Virus record (IMG/VR): IMGVR_UViG_3300012685_000003
Span: 1-52,708 of that record
DNA length: 52,708 nucleotides
Strand: one strand, 5' to 3'
Source of the DNA: a virus
In this document: piece after piece, positions 49,736-52,708 of the stretch
How positions within the stretch are numbered: position 1 is the first letter of the stretch
Layout of the letters: the number at the start of each line of letters is the position of its first letter
Program-made: the position numbers and the translations under genes
Notes under the pieces: model-generated
The model's database searches: none
What the model saw: only the letters and a program-made list of their open reading frames with translations
What the model was told of the DNA's origin: nothing

Positions 49736-49921
49736 CTATGATAAAGGCCCAAATGGAGGTCTATCATGTCCAACATTTAAACTTACATAGTGTTCCACAA
49801 ACAATCCAATTGATAGAATTATAATTCCTAATACATTACCTCTATTAGCATAATATAACCAACCAACCATTGTAACAACCTCAATAGCTGTAAACAGAAA
49901 TGTTCCAAATAGTCGGTTCAT
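49736..49921 (-). CDS. Small two-span membrane protein, 61 aa
   Basis: Two hydrophobic segments (about 5-25 and 29-48) with a short NRGN link: a membrane hairpin. It could be a holin-like or superinfection-exclusion protein. It is coupled to the previous gene at its start. Confidence 0.6.
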   Translation of the reverse strand: MNRLFGTFLFTAIEVVTMVGWLYYANRGNVLGIIILSIGLFVEHYVSLNVGHDRPPFGPLS

Positions 49922-50034
49922 TATTTTGGCACCTTCAATTTGTAAGGTTTAAGTAATCTTTTCATATCAACAGAAACTTTTTTCTCATTATAAGTTTTCT
50001 TAGGAGGAGCTATTCTTTTAACAATATGTTTCAT
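49921..50034 (-). CDS. Small basic peptide, 37 aa
   Basis: The Met at 50034 (MKHIVKRIAPPKKTYNEKK) lies 1 nt after the stop of the upstream OB-like gene. Strongly basic throughout (Lys/Arg). It may be a nucleic-acid-binding virion peptide. The longer frame reaching 50169 is mostly shadow of the upstream gene. Confidence 0.5.
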   Translation of the reverse strand: MKHIVKRIAPPKKTYNEKKVSVDMKRLLKPYKLKVPK

Positions 50035-50035
50035 A

Positions 50036-50374
50036 TTATGGTAATAGTTCTTCGACAGGATGTACCTCGTACCAGCGATGCTCAGGATCGTAACGTGAAA
50101 TTCCACGAACGGTAATCGTATCTCCGCTTTTAGGATGGCGGCAAGGTAACTTAGGAATACACTCAGCAATTATAAATCTATTAAGAGTATCTGGATATAT
50201 TGATAGTAACTTAATATGAGTATCGCCATCAGTCTCAGCTACCGTATAAGCAACAATTCCTCTTACCTCTACGTGAGTATGATGAAACGACCCGCTAGAT
50301 AAAACCACTACACTAACGGGCCAATAGTATCTAGCTAGTAACAATGTTACAAATATTACGTATAACGTTCTCAC
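50036..50374 (-). CDS. Exported OB-fold-like protein, 112 aa
   Basis: An N-terminal hydrophobic segment (about 3-27) looks like a signal peptide or anchor. The rest (HVEVRGIVAYTVAETDGDTHIKL ... GDTITVRGISRYDPEHRWYEVHPVEEL) has the strand order of an OB-fold like those in small secreted nuclease-like proteins; the catalytic residues of micrococcal nuclease are not visible. It probably acts outside the cytoplasm, perhaps at infection or lysis. Confidence 0.6.
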   Translation of the reverse strand: MRTLYVIFVTLLLARYYWPVSVVVLSSGSFHHTHVEVRGIVAYTVAETDGDTHIKLLSIYPDTLNRFIIAECIPKLPCRHPKSGDTITVRGISRYDPEHRWYEVHPVEELLP

Positions 50375-50608
50375 TTAACCTTTAACTTTCTTAAGATTGG
50401 GATTAGCTTTCTTAGCTGCTGGACTTGCTTTACGAGCAGCATTAGCTACAATCGCTCCTGCTACTGCTGGAGAATAACCTTCTCCTTCTACTTTACTCTC
50501 TACAGCTTTAAAACCTGGGTGCCCGCCAGCAGCTTTTGAGTGAGTACCGTAAACAGTATGATGAGCTTCTGCTGTTTTACCTTTGATTGATTCATGTTTG
50601 AAAGCCAT
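50375..50608 (-). CDS. Small virion-associated protein, 77 aa
   Basis: Contains HPGFKAVESKVEGEGYSPAVAGAIVANAARKASPAAKKANPNLKKV: the pattern 'F-x2-V-x2-KI... AxAIxAxxGR' of small phage structural proteins. Basic, Ala/Lys-rich C-terminus. Its start overlaps the upstream stop. Confidence 0.6.
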   Translation of the reverse strand: MAFKHESIKGKTAEAHHTVYGTHSKAAGGHPGFKAVESKVEGEGYSPAVAGAIVANAARKASPAAKKANPNLKKVKG

Positions 50609-50925
50609 TATGGTTTCTTCTTTCCATATCTACGTACAGCTTCTTGCTGTTGTCTTTCTAGTGCGCTATTCGCAACATCAGCTTTTTGTTGTGCAACTCG
50701 ACGAGCGGCTCTATTAGTTGAAGAATAACTTGATATTACATCTGCTGGGTTAAGAGTATTCATACCTGTAGCATCAGCCACATCAAACTTCTCTGTATTA
50801 GCCTCACTAGCTTGCTGCTGACGTTTAGCTAAACCAGGAGTAACAAATGGTTTTATTGGCTCTTGTGTAGGCTCTCCTGTAGGAGCACCCTTAATAGAAT
50901 GTTTAGCCCAAAACGCTTTGCTCAT
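50608..50925 (-). CDS. Virion-associated protein with FWAKHSIK motif, 105 aa
   Basis: MSKAFWAKHSIKGAPTGE closely matches the N-terminus of the next gene upstream (MTDKFWKAHSIKQVPTS), so the two share an N-terminal motif. The rest is polar with a helical, Gln/Ala/Arg-rich C-terminus (coiled coil). AGGAG before the start. Probably a small structural or assembly protein. Confidence 0.6.
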   Translation of the reverse strand: MSKAFWAKHSIKGAPTGEPTQEPIKPFVTPGLAKRQQQASEANTEKFDVADATGMNTLNPADVISSYSSTNRAARRVAQQKADVANSALERQQQEAVRRYGKKKP

Positions 50926-51245
50926 GGCTTTCTCCTAGCTACCCTAGTAGCGTCAGGTGGAGTTACAGCAGTATCGGCTAAATTAAAATTGGTAGGATCA
51001 GTTGGTTGAGGATTATCAAATTCACTTTGAGTTGGTCTGATAGCAGGAAGCCCACTAGCTTCTCTAATGTTACGAAGCAACTTAGCTTCATTGGACATAT
51101 GAGTAGCTAGCTCTGGCTGACTCATTTTACTAACATCCACTCTACCTTCTCTGAGCGTTCTGATTAATGCGGAGGGCGTTTTCTTTCCACTATTACTAGT
51201 TGGAACTTGCTTAATAGAATGAGCTTTCCAAAATTTATCTGTCAT
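50922..51245 (-). CDS. Virion-associated protein with FWKAHSIK motif, 107 aa
   Basis: The ATG at 51245 has AGGGA upstream; the frame continues to a TTG at 51266, less likely. MTDKFWKAHSIKQVPT parallels the 105-aa neighbour. Polar body, helical centre (ELATHMSNEAKLLRNIREASG), basic end (RVARRKP). It overlaps its downstream neighbour by ATGA. Confidence 0.6.
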   Translation of the reverse strand: MTDKFWKAHSIKQVPTSNSGKKTPSALIRTLREGRVDVSKMSQPELATHMSNEAKLLRNIREASGLPAIRPTQSEFDNPQPTDPTNFNLADTAVTPPDATRVARRKP

Positions 51246-51268
51246 TTTTATTATCCCTATTACCAAAA

Positions 51269-51643
51269 TTAATTTCCATATTGTTTGCTTAATCTTACTG
51301 TCCTGGCAGCACTAACAGCTACAAGAGCTTTAATCCTAATTCCAGTAGAAGCTGCTAATCCCCAAGGTAATAGATAACTTTTTGTGGCATTATTAGGAAT
51401 AACGAAATCAGCTAGTGCAGCACCATTTAATATTTGAAATGTTCTGAATACAGCAGTTGCTGCTAATGGATCAGCGTCACTAGTAGTCTCTAATGTGAAA
51501 GTAGTAGCGTCAGCCATATCAATATTCTCTGCTATGATATTTTCAGCGTCCTCATATCCACCAGCAGCAGCAATTACATTACTTACACTCTGTCCATTTG
51601 GGACTACTAAATCTCCTATTTTAGCTACCGCTGTCACGCCCAT
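51269..51643 (-). CDS. First late-arm gene, small beta virion-like protein, 124 aa
   Basis: Ala/Val/Thr-rich, beta-like (VAKIGDLVVPNGQSVSNVIAAAGGYEDAENIIAEN ... AASTGIRIKALVAVSAARTVRLSKQ). Similar small proteins occur as minor capsid or tail proteins. AAGGGG ribosome-binding site; it is the first gene behind the late promoter at 51719-51747. Confidence 0.65.
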   Translation of the reverse strand: MGVTAVAKIGDLVVPNGQSVSNVIAAAGGYEDAENIIAENIDMADATTFTLETTSDADPLAATAVFRTFQILNGAALADFVIPNNATKSYLLPWGLAASTGIRIKALVAVSAARTVRLSKQYGN

Positions 51644-51675
51644 TGTAATATCCCCTTATCATTATACTCTTAAGT

Positions 51676-51694
51676 GGACGGAACACACCCGTCC
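51676..51694 (-). promoter_or_regulatory. Leader hairpin in late transcript
   Basis: GGACGG at 51676-51681 pairs with CCGTCC at 51689-51694 around a 7-nt loop. In the leftward transcript it lies near the 5' end, before the first gene's ribosome-binding site, and could stabilise the mRNA or bind an antiterminator. Confidence 0.5.
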
Positions 51695-51718
51695 TGACAG
51701 ATTTCTTACTCTGCCCTG

Positions 51719-51747
51719 AATATACCACTATCGCGTTAACCTGTCAA
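51719..51747 (-). promoter_or_regulatory. Consensus sigma70 promoter for the late arm
   Basis: On the - strand TTGACA (51747-51742), a 17-nt spacer and TATATT (51724-51719) match the consensus almost completely. It points to the 124-aa gene and the entire structural arm. No RNA polymerase gene is seen, so host polymerase should transcribe the genome. Confidence 0.8.
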
Positions 51748-51829
51748 CTATTCCCACATTCCAATTGTCCAATTGGAATTCCAACTCGTCCAACTAGCAG
51801 TTCCCGCTGACGACACATTATTCATATCT

Positions 51830-51861
51830 ACAAGTTAGCTCATTCACAAGTTAGCTCACTC
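51830..51861. repeat. Tandem 16-bp direct repeat
   Basis: ACAAGTTAGCTCATTC (51830-51845) is followed at once by ACAAGTTAGCTCACTC (51846-51861), with one difference. This could be a pair of iteron-like or regulator sites. Confidence 0.6.
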
Positions 51862-51976
51862 ATGAGTAATCCCTTTACTAAATAGTGTCTAAATTTATTA
51901 GAGATTTTGTTACAGGTAGATGAGAAAAGTCGCCCCGCGGTTTTTCGGGGTACCGGGGTTAGCTCCATAGTAATGG

Positions 51977-52050
51977 CAGTGTCATTACACTGTAACAGCG
52001 CGAGCCGTGGGGCGCCAGTGTCTAGACAGTGACTCACTGTAACGACAGTG
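51977..52050. promoter_or_regulatory. Cluster of CAGTGT/ACACTG-type inverted repeats
   Basis: CAGTGT-CATT-ACACTG (51977-51992), ACAGTGA-C-TCACTGT (52026-52040) and CACTGT-AACG-ACAGTG (52035-52050) are perfect dyads of a common CAGTG core; more ACAGTGAT copies follow up to 52080. They differ from the GTGTC/GACAC family of the other leader. They may be operators or part of an origin. Confidence 0.6.
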
Positions 52051-52155
52051 ATAAGTTAAGCGACAGTGATTAGACACTATCACAACGGGCGTGGAGCAGC
52101 CCGCCACGTAGGAAAAGACTGACAAACAATTACCGAAGGATAGATAACAACACTG

Positions 52156-52174
52156 TAATGTGATTGTTACATTA
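52156..52174. promoter_or_regulatory. Inverted repeat before the rightward promoter
   Basis: TAATGT (52156-52161) and ACATTA (52169-52174) form a perfect 6-bp dyad with a 7-nt spacer, ending 5 nt before the -35 box at 52180. A regulator site is likely. Confidence 0.5.
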
Positions 52175-52179
52175 GCTAG

Positions 52180-52208
52180 TTGACTTGAGCTAGCGGGCTA
52201 GTTAGATT
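52180..52208 (+). promoter_or_regulatory. Sigma70-type promoter for the small-gene cluster at the junction
   Basis: TTGACT (52180-52185), 17 nt, TAGATT (52203-52208). It lies 52 nt before the 20-codon gene at 52261, whose ribosome-binding site AAGGAGG is the best in the genome. Confidence 0.6.
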
Positions 52209-52260
52209 TCCCTTTAGCTCGAAGTAGGCTCTTTGACAGGTAACTCACTAAGGAGGCAAT

Positions 52261-52323
52261 ATGCGTAACGGGTGGAAGATCGTAACGCGGAACGGGCGTA
52301 AGGTGATTGTGTGGACACTATAG
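52261..52323 (+). CDS. 20-residue micro-protein or leader peptide
   Basis: ATG with the near-perfect AAGGAGG at 5-6 nt spacing, then MRNGWKIVTRNGRKVIVWTL and stop. It is basic and amphipathic. It overlaps the next frame (GTG at 52311) by 13 nt. Such a strong site before so short a frame suggests either translational coupling for the following gene or a functional peptide. Confidence 0.5.
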   Translation: MRNGWKIVTRNGRKVIVWTL

Positions 52324-52481
52324 CCCGTAGGGTGTTACTCGACAGGCTAGAGGAAATGTCTAGCGCAATCAACGTAGCTAGAGCCTGTATCGAAGAAGAC
52401 AGGGAATACGTTCTAGTTGGTAGCTGTATGGCGTTTGTTGCTGATCGAGCGCAACAGATTGCTACACGAGTTGTAAAATGA
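52311..52481 (+). CDS. Small 56-aa protein
   Basis: GTG start inside the 20-codon frame; helical with AARRVLLDRLEEMSSAINVAR-like periodicity (VDTIARRVLLDRLEEM, INVARACIEED). It overlaps the next gene by ATGA. It may be an early regulator. No family is recognised. Confidence 0.55.
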   Translation: MDTIARRVLLDRLEEMSSAINVARACIEEDREYVLVGSCMAFVADRAQQIATRVVK

Positions 52482-52627
52482 CAACTCACCCAGCCTACGG
52501 GCTAACCCACGCTTACCTAGTTAATGGACAAGCCTATGATACACTCGCTAAGGCTCTAAGAGCCTGTGCTGAGTTTGGAGCCTTAACGATTAGTTTCGAG
52601 CCTTACGATTGGTCAGTAACTAGTTAA
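52478..52627 (+). CDS. Small 49-aa protein crossing the circle junction
   Basis: Starts by ATGA overlap and ends 42 nt inside the terminal repeat, so it also appears truncated as bases 1-42 of the window. MTTHPAYGLTHAYLVNG ... FEPYDWSVTS, a short mixed-structure protein. Its uninterrupted frame across the join supports circular closure. The operon would continue into the leader and the gene at 256. Confidence 0.6.
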   Translation: MTTHPAYGLTHAYLVNGQAYDTLAKALRACAEFGALTISFEPYDWSVTS

Positions 52628-52708
52628 CAACTAGCTAACGCGCGCGAATGTGGCGCTAGAGCCTCGCAAGGCTCCGTTAGCCATTCGGTTGGGACAACGG
52701 AAAACGCT
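52586..52708. repeat. 123-bp terminal direct repeat, right copy
   Basis: This is the exact second copy of bases 1-123. It carries the last 42 bases of the small gene starting at 52478. With one copy removed, the unique genome length is 52,585 bp. Confidence 0.95.

Larger units (their letters stand above)
51644..52260. other. Divergent control region between the two arms
   Basis: No convincing gene lies here; frames of 65 and 91 codons on the minus strand lack start signals or shadow + strand genes. It holds the leftward promoter (51719-51747), a leader hairpin (51676-51694), a 16-bp tandem repeat (51830-51861), the long-range inverted repeat CGCCCCGCGG/CCGTGGGGCG, several CAGTGT/ACACTG dyads (51977-52050) and the rightward promoter (52180-52208). 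An origin of replication or a regulatory switch would be plausible here. Confidence 0.7.

Noticed and set aside
49921-50169. 82-codon reading of the small basic peptide
   Set aside because: Its first 45 codons overlap the OB-like gene completely. The Met at 50034, directly after that gene's stop, is the natural start.
51840-52489. Minus-strand open frames of 65 and 91 codons in the control region
   Set aside because: The first crosses the dyad cluster with no start signal. The second is the shadow of two well-supported + strand micro-genes.
1-52708. Search for lysogeny functions (integrase, excisionase, CI-like repressor, attachment site)
   Set aside because: No tyrosine or serine recombinase or recognisable repressor was seen, so a strictly lytic life is more likely, although a small unknown protein could be a regulator.

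Overview
The window is the complete genome of a tailed double-stranded DNA bacteriophage (Caudoviricetes). The first 123 bases recur exactly as the last 123 (52586-52708), and a small gene (52478-52627) runs into the repeat, so the molecule closes into a circle of about 52,585 bp or is terminally redundant. The sequence is AT-rich and the genes are tightly packed, many with ATGA or TAATG stop/start overlaps. I see no integrase, no convincing repressor, no CRISPR array and no rRNA. The head and tail genes (TerL, P22/T7-like portal, HK97-type capsid, gp4/tubular-A-like adaptor, beta-rich nozzle protein, very large internal protein, no tape measure or tail-tube gene) suggest a short-tailed podovirus. 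The host cannot be read from the sequence beyond being a bacterium; the phage supplies GroES-type co-chaperonins, which implies a host GroEL.

Layout: transcription diverges from a roughly 0.6-kb control region (51644-52260). It holds two good sigma70-type promoters facing outward, several inverted repeats and a tandem repeat. Rightward, through the circle junction, runs the early/replication arm (52261 through the junction to 21232, + strand). Leftward runs the structural/packaging/lysis arm (51643 to 21219, - strand). The arms meet tail to tail with a 14-bp overlap of coding ends.

Left arm: a regulatory leader (1-1900) has repeated GTGTC-N5/6-GACAC operators, two promoters, G-rich tracts, a two-codon minigene and structured RNAs. 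It is followed by many small unknown genes, an SNF2-family helicase, a stand-alone TSCPD-like protein, two HNH nucleases, a Cas4-like Fe-S nuclease, GroES, a Sak4-like ATPase with a probable ssDNA-binding partner, a second cryptic GroES-like protein, a family A DNA polymerase split over two genes (the N-terminal half fused to a uracil-DNA glycosylase domain) with a DHH phosphoesterase between the halves, and a DUF3987-type ATPase. One canonical tRNA (Leu-UAA) and four tRNA-like elements with abnormal, enlarged anticodon arms are scattered among these genes.

Right arm, in transcription order (decreasing coordinate): small virion-associated proteins, small and large terminase subunits, membrane proteins (holin/spanin candidates), portal, scaffold, capsid, decoration-like proteins, connector, an FN3/lectin-like adhesin, a paralogous pair of beta proteins, two fibre-like proteins built from 14-residue repeats, an M15-type peptidase (probable endolysin), a nozzle-like protein, a GNAT-like protein, and internal virion proteins ending in a 1895-residue polypeptide with an HEVAH metalloprotease-like motif.
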